Origin: Chara braunii
Taxonomy: Eukaryota > Streptophyta > Charophyceae > Charales > Characeae
Assembly (NCBI GenBank): GCA_003427395.1
Contig: BFEA01000370.1
Span: forward strand, 539,230 to 562,384
Reading direction: 5' to 3'
DNA length: 23,155 nt
Shown: positions 9,381 to 17,930 of the stretch, piece after piece
How the letters are laid out: every line of letters starts with the position of its first letter
Numbering within the stretch: the first letter of the stretch is position 1
Translations under genes and position numbers: made by a program
Notes under the pieces: generated by a model
Told to the model about the DNA's origin: nothing
Database searches by the model: none
What the model saw: only the letters and a program-made list of their open reading frames with translations

Positions 9381-9900
9381 CAAACATCTTGAAGATATTG
9401 TCTGAAGGTATTATTTTTTAGATGGGAAGTGTTGGGTTTGTAATCCTTTACCTTGATCTGGCTTCTTACGAAATGAAAAGATTGTCACACACATCGCATG
9501 ATCTAGACCTGGGTAAGGACTACATGGAAATATTTCAGCTAATTGTAGTGCTCCCTATAATTCGTCTGATACTAAAATTAGATCTATTATGGATTTAGTG
9601 GATTGTCTCAGTTGGCTTCTTCTGAAACATGTGAACGTTCAAACATCCTGAAGATATTGTCTGAAGGTATTATTTTTGAGATGAGAAGTGTTGAGTTTAT
9701 AATATCCTTTACCTTGATATGACTTCTTACGAAATGAAAAGACTGTCACACACATCGCATGATCTAGACCTAGGTAAGGACTACAAGAAAATATTTCAGC
9801 TAATTGTAGTGCTTCCTATAATTCGTCTGATACTAAAATTAGATCTATTATGGATTTAGTGGATTGTCTCAGTTGGCTTCTTCTGAAACATGTGAACGTT
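9381..9900. repeat. Tandem duplication of the LINE endonuclease C-terminus
   Basis: 9381-9639 and 9640-9900 are two copies about 259-261 bp long, with roughly 95 percent identity by eye. On the minus strand each encodes KSIIDLILVSDELYGALQ and PYPGLDHAMCVT, the end of an APE-type endonuclease including the D-H catalytic pair. Normal LINEs have this once. The duplication is internal to the LINE, so it arose after or during insertion of this copy. Confidence 0.9.
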
Positions 9901-10486
9901 TTTTATCGTGGATTGAACCTTCGAAATGAATCAAAAACATTGTGTATGACAAGGTTATCTATAATCATTTAATCCTTTTCCACATAGCCCGGGCATGAGG
10001 AGGGGATACACCGACGATCCATGTGTCTATCAGGAGCCGCATTGAAATCCCATGCTATGATCACAACGAGCCGAGGAAGAAGAGATACAAAAAATGTTTG
10101 TCGGTCTTCAATATTATTAGGTCCGTATACACAGAGGATGTTGACAACTTCCAATTCCAACATAACTAGGATAAAGACCCATCTCCCTTCCAAAGGATCC
10201 ACCTCCCAATATAGGGTTTCTACTTTAAATTCCGACGGTATCCATATTTCTACGCCAACACTTCTTGGCCTAGGGGCGTGTACCCTATAAGCTGTGTGTG
10301 GCCAAAATTCGTTATGATTATGATGATGAGAGTCTGTATTCATGAGATGAGTTTCTTGAATACAGATAACATCTGGCCTACTTTTGCCATCAATTTCTTT
10401 GAGCTGATTGTAAATCGCTTGTTTTTTGCTTTATTTGGTTGAAGCCAATCCATTGACATTGAGCGATCTAAGGTCCAAATCTGCAT
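9901..10486 (-). pseudogene. LINE ORF2 APE-like endonuclease, N-terminal part, broken
   Basis: From about 10480 downward the minus strand gives LRSLNVNGLASTK, a stop, SKKQAIYNQLKEIDGKSRPD, VICIQETHLMNTDS, VVNILCVYGPNN and WDFNAAPDR. These match the N-x-N-G, Q-E-T and G-D-F-N blocks of the endonuclease/exonuclease/phosphatase family that nicks DNA for LINE target-primed reverse transcription. The Gly of GDFN is Trp here and a TAA lies after ASTK. The start codon is uncertain; an ATG near 10505 is one frame away, which fits an indel. The C-terminal part is in the duplicated block at 9381-9900. Confidence 0.85.
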
Positions 10487-10628
10487 TTCTCTTGAGCAAT
10501 TTTCATACTTTATAATTATTATATATATATATGGCATCAATTAATTTGATTCCTTCCATTTTGCTTTAATGGTTCTTTAATAACTGCTTATTAGAGATTA
10601 AGAACAAAGGGAGATTGTCGGTGACAAG

Positions 10629-12777
10629 TTATTCCCATGCCGACCAAGAACCCGTGTCTAAGACTCCTCCAACTTCCAAAGTTCCATGCCTAAGAAGTCT
10701 GACAAGGAGATTGGTAACATCACATTCTGACCAAAACGTACTAGCTTTAACTTTCAGTTGTTGGAGTTCCTTCAGTATCTCCATTCTCATCCACCTAAGA
10801 TCCACCTGTTTTGCCTCTTCTAATTTTAAATAAACATCACACTCTGCAATTCTTCGTGGATCAGTTACCAATATTAAAGAGGATGAGATTCCTTAAAAAA
10901 AACTGCTCTCTGACATATTTAATAATATCTATCTTAATTAGATTTTCCTTTTCTTTCACCTCCATTATAGTGGACGAAGAGAGAAAGGAGGACTTTGTAC
11001 CTAGCATTGTTACTTCTCCATGCAAGGCCCCAGGGGGTACTGACAAACCTACATCCCCGTTCCCTCTGAATCTGACTGGAAGAACAACTATTCCTGTTTT
11101 TGAGGGGGGGAAATATGTATGTTGTTTTTTCATTCTCAGACTCAATTTCTGTCTTTTGATGTGTTTGGTGGCTTTGCTGTTGTGGGAGCCAATCCGCAGG
11201 TGGTCAGGGGGTCTTTCGAAAGTCTCCCCTACCCTCCCATAACCACCCAATCGATAAACCCAACTAATTGTGTTCCTCACTATACACCCATCCCTCATGA
11301 CATGTTCCTACTGGAACCCATCTATGAGGCCTCTGTGGGTCTCGTTTGAGTTTTTTATCAGGAGGGAAAGCATGTTGAGGGTGTTGTGGGCATGCATATT
11401 CCGTGTTCAGATGACCATATGCTTTATGTTTAAAGCACCATGGACAAAATTTGTGTGCTGTGTGTATTTGGTATACTCTGCCCCCCATTTTGAATAAAAT
11501 GATATCATCGAGGGAAAACGGTTGGTCTATTTGCAAATCTAAAGCTAGCATTAAATAGTCATCCTGTGTTGCAACGTACGTGGGCAAAGGGTCAATGAAA
11601 TCCACGATTTTGAAATGTTGCCCAAAACCGTGGATGAAGGTTGTCTGCACCTCAATTGGAATGTGTCGCAATTCTACCAGTAAAAATCCCTGATCAGCTG
11701 CTCCCTCCTTTCCTCTGGTCCAATTTTCTTGGGAAGCCAGGGATAAATCCCCACTTTAGATTCGTCCCACAACAATTTCTTTCAGTCGTCCATGAGCTTC
11801 TTATTCTGTTCAAATAGACTAAGGACTGAAAAAACTGCCTGCGACACTAGTTGTATAATAAAGAATTCAAAAACTAGTCCAGCTGTAATCCTCTCCAGTT
11901 TTTTGTAAATCCGTTTGATTTTTTCATTCGTTGACCGATAAGCATTGTCGTAATGAAATATCCAATTACTGGCATGCTTGGTATACACCGCGTCTCTTTG
12001 TGCCAACTTGTCAGTCGGATAAGACTTCATTAACGTCTTCCTCCCCCCTAGATCGATTACCAACTGTTCTGATGGTAGGAGGAAGAGAGAGAGAAAATAT
12101 GCACATGTTGATGAAAGGTTTCGAAGCGGGACTTTCAGTTCTTCAGCTGGCGTACCTGGAGGGCCAATCGCTGGTCGTGCAATATTAAGAGTTTTATCGT
12201 GCATGGTTTCCCTGACTTTTTGTGCCCAAGATGGTTGAGTAGATTTGGTTGGCACCAAAACTACTCCTGCTGGGGAAGACTGTGCTAATGGTGAAGACTG
12301 AGAAGCGGGTTGTGTTGCTGGTGGGGGTTGAGGGTCATGGTTTACCCTGCTGTTCTCCATTCTCTGTTCTTCCTCTGTTAAGACCCCATCTTCCCAATCT
12401 CCCTTTCTCATATCATCAGTGATTCGCCCCTGGCGAGGTTGTTCGTTCTCAGCGTCAAGGTTGACTTGTATTAATCCTTGTGATATTTTTCCTATTTCAG
12501 TTCTCTGCTTAAGTCCCTGTCCCTCATCTTCATCAATCACTTTCGCTCTTCTCTCATTTAGTGTTCTTCTTTCCCTTGTCGCTGGTTGTTGGCAACGAAT
12601 ATTGTCACTTCGTCGAATTGGATTAATTGCCATCTCCATCATGTTACTCATCCTGGATGGTTGATTGGACAACGGTCTGGCATACGGTGACGATCCCAAT
12701 TGACAGAATAGTGTGTGCCTCATCGCCCCTTGGTAAAACAGTAAAGACTCGGGGTCTTTGGCTCTTCTGAAGGCCAT
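10629..12777 (-). pseudogene. LINE ORF1 (gag-like) with zinc knuckle, frameshifted
   Basis: The most natural start is the ATG at 12777 (MAFRRAKDPESLLFYQGAMR); upstream codons in the open frame look like 5' UTR. The N-terminal 330 residues, rich in Q, P and E, run to 11782. After frame changes between 11782 and 11671, the segment 11671-11264 has VELRHIPIEVQTTF, YVATQDDYLMLALDLQID and C76PWC..H87..C94, a gag-like knuckle with unusual spacing C-x2-C-x7-H-x6-C. Further frames (11298-10861, 10871-10629) appear to hold the C-terminus, including a Leu/Lys-rich helix (MRMEILKELQQLKVKAS). Plant LINE ORF1 proteins bind the element RNA. This copy is broken by at least three frameshifts. Confidence 0.75.
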
Positions 12778-12984
12778 CTTCATTTTGAGCAGATTTCTTC
12801 TTAAGTGAGAATTGAAATATAGAAATGGAGGATTTAGAGAGAGGTTAATACCAATGAGGAGTAGAGCTACAAATGTCAATTCAGACTATTCTTGAGAAGT
12901 ACCAGTATATGATATAAGCATTGATTAAGATCGAGTAGATATTCTAAATGGATGGACGATCAGAGCTGAAGTGAGAAAGATTGT

Positions 12985-13575
12985 AGAAACTTAGAGACAC
13001 TACCCCACAACCCTACTCGAAATTTGTGGAAGGGACTTGAATGGCGCTGTAACCTAGTTTTGATGACTCTTGATGAGAACGATGTCCAGAAGGAGAAGTC
13101 ATACGATGGGAAGAAAAAATACTGAGATACCTACACCTTCACTCAACGGGGACACACCTTCACTCAACGGGGACACACCTTCACTCAACGAGGACACACC
13201 TTCACTCGACGGGAACAAAAGAAATTTGACGTCAGACACTGGGGCGAAGGGTCAATAACTATCTAATGACTCACTTCCGAAATATGCTATGTCTTTTTCC
13301 AAAAAGAAGATCACGTTCAGATAGCGCATTTGTCAAAAACTAAAGACACCACCCCACATCCCTACTCAAAATTTGTGGAAGGTACTTGAATGGCCCTGCG
13401 ACCTAAACTTGTCGACTCTTGATGAAAACGACGTCTAGAAGGGGAAGTCATATGATTGGAAGAGAAATATTGAGATAACTACACCTTCACTCAACGGAGA
13501 CAAGAGATTTGACTTCAGACACTGGAAGGAGGGGTCAATAACTTTCCAATAACTCATTTCTGAAATATGTTATGT
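12985..13575. repeat. Diverged tandem duplication, period about 350 bp, with minisatellite
   Basis: The block ACTACCCCACAACCCTACTC..AATTTGTGGAAGG..ACTTGAATGGC..GTCATA..TTTGAC..CAGACACTGG..GGTCAATAACT at about 12998 recurs at about 13348 in the same order. The first copy holds four 21-bp minisatellite units, the second copy only one. The first copy lies just upstream of the LINE 5' end. Confidence 0.8.
13133..13216. repeat. 21-bp minisatellite, four units
   Basis: ACACCTTCACTCAACGGGGA plus one C, four times head to tail (starts 13133, 13154, 13175, 13196). The last two units have single changes. Because 21 is a multiple of 3, the plus frame reads PSLNGDT repeats, but the duplicate region at 13341-13575 has no matching ORF, so I do not call it coding. 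Confidence 0.85.
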
Positions 13576-14213
13576 ATACTAGAAAAATCCTAATACGGTT
13601 GGTTATTATTATTCGTATTATTATTATATATTTATTATAAATTTCTATTCCTTCAACTGTCTTGTTCAGCATTACTTGGAATAACTTATTGATTATTCAT
13701 TACTTCTTCGTACCATTTCAACTGGCTTGGGGCACCCTTATAGTAAAGAGAGGGATCAATGATTGGATACTTCTTCTGGGAATGTTAAGGCTGGGGGGAG
13801 TTTATGACATACATGAAACGGATGCTAATTTTTTCTGACCACTTCAAAAGAAATCAATCCGACAGCTAACCTTCTCCAACACATTCTCCTGTGTGCCCTG
13901 AATTGCGACTGTCGTTCTTCAATTCTCTTGATTTTCCTCCATGCTCTTTTTAATTCCCCTTGAATCCTATTTCTCCGACCTCCCCTCTCACTTTCCTTCT
14001 GTCCAAGGACAACCAATTTAGGCACTCTCTTCCGCCAGCTGCTTCCACTGAGTTGTTCGTCTGTTTTCTCTTCTGCCTCTTGCCATGTGATGCTTCCTTG
14101 AGATTAAGAAGTAATAGAATCTTTGCAGAAAACAAGTCACGATCTATCCACCACTTCCACTCCTCATATCATGATGAATCTCTGCTTCAGCCAGTAACCA
14201 TTTGGTAGTGAAA
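13576..14213. other. AT-rich non-coding stretch
   Basis: TAT/TTA-rich DNA at 13601-13645, then unremarkable sequence. ORFs on both strands at 13825-14208 carry no recognised motif. Confidence 0.4.
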
Positions 14214-14216
14214 TAG

Positions 14217-14567
14217 GCATTTCGTTGAGATTGACATTTTTTACTATTTTCACGAAATTGAACTTAGAAAAAAAAACAGTATTTTTTGACATTTTTTTGC
14301 GCCGACCACATTAGACCATTGATGGGCCGGCGTCCCCAAAACGCCGGACCATCTGATATGCCTCAATTTTTTTTCTTTTTTTTTTGACCCTCGGATGTAT
14401 TTTGACGGTACTTTACGATGAGATACATCAGGTGGTCCGGAGTCCCCAGGACGCCGGACCATCAATGGTCCGATGTCGTGGGCATAGAAACACACTAAAA
14501 AACTTAATTTTTTCTTGGATGCCCAATTTCGTGAAAATAGTAAAAAATGTCAATTTTAACGAAATGC
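14217..14567. mobile_element. 351-bp fold-back DNA element (MITE-like)
   Basis: Terminal inverted repeats of 44 bp (14217-14260 and 14524-14567) start GCATTTCGTT and differ at two positions. The similarity continues inward: ACCATTGATGG, CCGGCGTCC, CGCCGGACCAT, CTGATRT (left 14310-14370) are mirrored on the right (14425-14475). Almost the whole element is therefore one long imperfect hairpin around a T-rich centre. Each arm has its own GC-rich hairpin. TAG flanks both ends directly (14214-14216, 14568-14570), a 3-bp target-site duplication if real. It has no coding capacity and its superfamily is not resolved. Confidence 0.85.
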
Positions 14568-14726
14568 TAGTTGTGCTACAAACTTAATCAGGTACTAATT
14601 TACCTTTGTTGATAGTCACTAGCATCGCTAGTTGTGTCGTGAGACTTATACCGTGGTCAATCCCAGGCCTGCCATTTCTCATATCAGAAGACTTTAGCAT
14701 GCCTGTTCGTGATTATCTGATCTTCT

Positions 14727-15351
14727 ATGTTCTTGGACGCTAGCTTTGCTTACTATCTAGCAAGACATTCCGACTTCTTCCTCCCACCGATGGCCTTAGA
14801 ACACATTAGAAGACTGGCCAAATACAAAGCACCGCCTAATATGACAGGGCTGTACTGGGTAATGAGCAAAGGATGGGCACGAAAGCAAGGGAACGAAAGG
14901 GATGGGATACCTGGGTCAAATGAGCGTAAGGGGGTTCCTATTGGGCTCAACTCCTCAAGCTCTGGGGCGAAATCTTCCCAGCAAGAGTCAGGGAACCAAG
15001 CAACAGAGAGGAGGTGCTCTGCCAACCGTTATTCTGCAACCCTTTGATCAAGGATCAGCAGGGGAAGCTGCGTACCTTAACACCGAGGGACTAAAAATGG
15101 GGAACGTGGGTGGAACATTAAGTCTGGCAGGTCAGACATGTATGGTCAGAGGAGAAACAGCGGTGGAAGACAGCAAGACAACTTCGATACGATATGAAGG
15201 ACACACACAGGTTGTTAGAAAACTTGAATGATGTCCTTATATCGATCCCATTGGAATGGGTAACTCTGCGAGAGAAAGGCCCGCAATGGGAGAAGGGGGA
15301 TTGGGCCACATGGTTACACGAGGATAAGCCGAAGGAGGCTTTCACGATAAG
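14727..15351 (+). pseudogene. LINE ORF2 C-terminal linker, 5' piece (interrupted)
   Basis: After a less certain stretch (14727-14900), the clearest homology is in the frame reading SYWAQLLKLWGEIFPARVRE, EEVLCQPLFCNPLIKDQQGK, VWSEEKQRWKTARQLRYD, NLNDVLISIPLEWVTLREKG and GDWATWLHEDKPKEAF. It matches the minus-strand LINE linker block by block. Stops (for example after LTPRD) and frame changes mark decay. No RT domain was found upstream, so the element is 5'-truncated. The homology stops at about 15351 and resumes at 18886, with rRNA-like DNA between. Confidence 0.75.
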
Positions 15352-15732
15352 AGGTAAGACGGTGTCTGTGCGAATACCCTTACAAGGGTATCCGCCCTGG
15401 TTTTTGCATGCGACAGGGAATAGGCTTGTTTTAAAGTTTAAGTATACCGCGTCAGGGCGCGGCAGTGTTTGTGTTTTACGTTGACTAAACGGTTGGCTAG
15501 AGTAGAGAGTGTGTGGGCGCGCGGATTGAGGCGCGCATGATCATCTATTTTTGGTTGATGATCGGCGTAGATGCCGACCAGATTTTTGTTTTTGGTTAAA
15601 TTAGGATTAATAAGATTATGTCCCGTGCTTGGAATGCTTGGCTTGGACTTGTGCGTACGTGCGGACGACGACATCGATAACAGTGTGACTTTCGTAAATG
15701 TTTCGGTAGACCTGCGGGCCGCGCAATATTAG
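15352..15732 (+). pseudogene. SSU (18S)-like rRNA remnant, 3' part
   Basis: GATGCCGACCAG (15570-15581) equals the conserved eukaryotic SSU word in the AAACGATGCCGACCAGGG region. GTTTTTGG at 15588-15595 follows, as in SSU downstream of that site. ATTATGTCCCGTGC (about 15614) resembles the conserved ACTACGTCCCTGCC, and TTCGTAAATGTTTCGGTAGA then CCTGCGG (15691-15717) resembles the SSU end TCGTAACAAGGTTTCCGTAG..ACCTGCGG. The order is right but the spacing is much shorter than in a real SSU, so large deletions are implied. The comparison is from memory of conserved rRNA sequence. Confidence 0.45.
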
Positions 15733-15767
15733 TTTATTTAGGCATCCAACAAGGCTAGATCCAGCCT

Positions 15768-16743
15768 GGGACCTAGCACTAGCGGTTACGGCGTTGGACT
15801 TTCGTCAAAGAGATTCAGGGATCGAGATTGAGCGGCGACAGCGCGGGAATATCAGAGTAGCGCGAAGGGGACCGAGGGGTCGAGGGCCCGACAGGGCTAT
15901 CCTCCTTGATTTTGCTGTTCGCAGCGCCCGATCGGTGGCGGCAATTTCTAGATAATTCTTTTTAGCGCCGTATTTTTGGTTATTTCTTCTTATGCTCCGG
16001 CGTGTCGTTGACCTGAACGCAACGCCGGATTTAATGGCTATCACGGCACGGTCAGGGCTTGAGTTTGTAATGCCACTTGAGGCAAAAAGGGTCGGCAATG
16101 CTGAGTGTATATGACCTACGTTCGGATCGGGTTGGTCAACGCATGAAAGTGTGGTGGGGTCCGTGGTCGTAGCTCCCCTAGCTTCTCATTCGGAGAGAGT
16201 CGATAGTCTAGAGTGGAAAGGGAGTAGCGGAATATTCTGAGCGAGTCTGTGGGGCTGCAGCCAAAGGCTGGCAGGGGTCGCTGCGAGCGCATGGTCCGCT
16301 ACCCGCTGCTTGTTGATTGTGAGCATGTCCGCTGGGGCCTGGCAGACAGGGATTGTACCCAGGCAAGGTGGGGTGAACTGGCTAGGGGGCACCAAGGGAA
16401 AACCACAGTGGTGCAACAGTAGGTGGCCGACCGTGAAGATCTAAGCGTGGGCATGCCTGTTGGAAGCACGAAAGGGGTGGTAGACTGTGTTGGGGGCAAA
16501 ACGGTTAGAAGAAAGAGAATCCGGGGAGCGATGTGGGGGGACCGACGCTGGCCTTGCTGTGCGAACTGTCCGTCGGACTTGGGTATAGGGGTGGAGTCTA
16601 GTCAGACCGTCTAATAGCTGGTTCCGTTCAGGGCTTCCTCAAGATAGCGCAAATCGGCGGGTGATGTTGTGGCAGTGTCCTGGCTCGCACGCAGCTTGGC
16701 GCTGACTGAACGGGACGGGGTGAAGGCAAGAGGGAGAGCGTGA
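15768..16743 (+). pseudogene. LSU (25S/28S)-like rRNA, domains I and II 5' half, highly divergent
   Basis: The best block is 16573-16656: GACTTGGGTATAGGGG, AGACCGTCTAATAGCTGGTT, TTCCTCAAGATAGC, close to the eukaryotic GACTTGGGTATAGGGG, GAACCGTCTAGTAGCTGGTT, TTCCCTCAGGATAGC. GGGCATGCCTGTTGG and ACGAAAG at 16449-16474 match GAGCATGCCTGTCGG and CCGAAAG. Earlier, GAGCGGCGACAGCGCGGGAA (about 15830) resembles AACGGCGAGCGAACCGGGAA, and GAGAGAGTCGATAG (about 16193) resembles GAGAGACCGATAG. Order and spacing fit LSU. It differs too much to be an ordinary nuclear 25S gene. Confidence 0.75.
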
Positions 16744-17930
16744 ATGAAGGCATTACTTAGATCAATTCTCGCATTTTCTGGAATCTTTTGTTATACTTGG
16801 CTTTGTATAAATTTTAGTAAGCTACTTTCTCTACAAGAAGCGCTACCGAAATTTCTGCTTATCCAAGGAGTTAGTCAACTTTTGACTTTTCAAAGTTCAA
16901 GTTGTCTAAATTTTATATGGCTTAGTAAAAATCTGGGAAGTCTTCTTTTTTGAAGGGAGTGCTGCCCAAATTTTTGCTAATCCAAGAAGTTAGACAAAAT
17001 TTGACTTTGGAAGATTGAAGATTATTTCTATTTTCATATTTAGGCTGATATAAATTCTGAAAGGGCACTTCTCCTATGAGAAGCGCTGTTGAAATTTTCT
17101 TAGTTTAAAGGAGTTAGATTATATTTTGACACGTGACAATTCTGGTGATCCAATCTGTATAGAGGAGATTCTGCCAGAGGTCTACCTTTTCTTTGACACT
17201 TGCTTAGAGGTAGACTTAGGCTTAGTTAAATAGGATGATTTGAGTGAGATCGTGATATGAGGATTATTCTCCATGGACTTATAGATTTAGCTTGGGGATT
17301 GACCTGTCTTGTGTTACAGGTCTTCTTGATCGATTGATTCAGGATTTGGTCTAGATTCAACTTGATCCTACAGGGATTATCTTCTGTTATCACTGATAAC
17401 AGGTCGGTTGCCGATTCGTCGGTCTACGACTCAACTCCAATCCACTTCTGCCACTCAACCTAAAGGTTTTAGCCTTGTGATTTAAATTGTTTTGTTGTTT
17501 TTTCACCCGGACTTTATTTTGAATGACCATTTAAAGCAACGGGTGTAAGTGCATAGAATGGTTGAAGTTGACCCCATGTAGCGCATGGACTTTTTGGTTG
17601 AATCTTTGATGTGATTGCAAGTATGTTCGGTGATTCGGATTTTGGATTTGACTGCTTGCGCTCACATACATATATATATGGTTGAGAGGAGACTCACTGT
17701 GACTGTGAGAAGTGATCGTCCTATATTAATAACCCTCTATATGTGTAAATATACATGTCTCGAGTGCTTCGCACGACCTACTGTGACCGTGCGTACGGGT
17801 TAAACAGATTATGTTTTTGAGAGAAAAGGGAGATCCCTTTTTACCCTTTGTTTTTTAGAGTTTTTATAGTTGGACGTTGTAGTCCGTGTCAACCGTCAAA
17901 GTCAAACCCCTTGACTTTTATCCAGGCCTT
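16744..17930 (+). other. AT-rich insert within the LSU-like region
   Basis: Base composition changes sharply at about 16744. The segment interrupts LSU-like domain II between the helix-35 region and the helix-38 region. It holds three tandem hairpin repeats (separate entry) and two clean hairpins: GACCTGT/ACAGGTC at 17301-17322 and CTGTTATC ACT GATAACAG at 17384-17402. No intron core or ORF was recognised. It could be an intron, an expansion segment, or a later insertion. Confidence 0.5.
16795..17130 (+). repeat. Three diverged tandem repeats (118-124 bp) with a shared hairpin
   Basis: Each unit has a hairpin, then GYGCT plus AAATTT, then AAGRAGTTAG and TTTGAC. The hairpins are TTCT CTACA AGAA (16827-16839), CTTC TTTTTT GAAG (16942-16955) and CTTCTC CTAT GAGAAG (17068-17083). 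The stem is kept although its bases change. AAGGAGTTAG or AAGAAGTTAG lies at 16865, 16983 and 17108. Confidence 0.75.

Larger units (their letters stand above)
5546..12880 (-). mobile_element. Near full-length, inactive two-ORF LINE (non-LTR retrotransposon)
   Basis: On the minus strand the order is ORF1 (12777 to about 10629), endonuclease (about 10486 to 9381), reverse transcriptase (about 9380 to 7430), linker, and zf-RVT (6584 to 6132), the standard plan of plant L1-like LINEs. Many stops and frameshifts interrupt both ORFs. The 3' UTR is taken as about 5546-5760. The exact ends and any target-site duplication could not be fixed; the T26 at 5391 belongs to a short retroposon but could also mark the LINE tail. 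The domains are described separately. Confidence 0.85.

Noticed and set aside
13133-13216. Regular repeats as a CRISPR array
   Set aside because: The 21-bp units are directly adjacent with no spacers and the context is eukaryotic transposon DNA.
13070-13258. ORF with PSLNGDT repeats as a possible repeat protein
   Set aside because: It exists only because the 21-bp minisatellite keeps frame; the sister duplicate lacks the ORF.
15770-15840. tRNA-like A box (TAGCACTAGCGG) and B box (GGATCGAGATT), suggesting a tRNA-derived SINE
   Set aside because: The same bases fit the LSU rRNA 5' region better (GGTTAC.., GAGCGGCGACAGCG.., CGGGAA) and the LSU order continues downstream. No acceptor stem or poly-A tail was seen.
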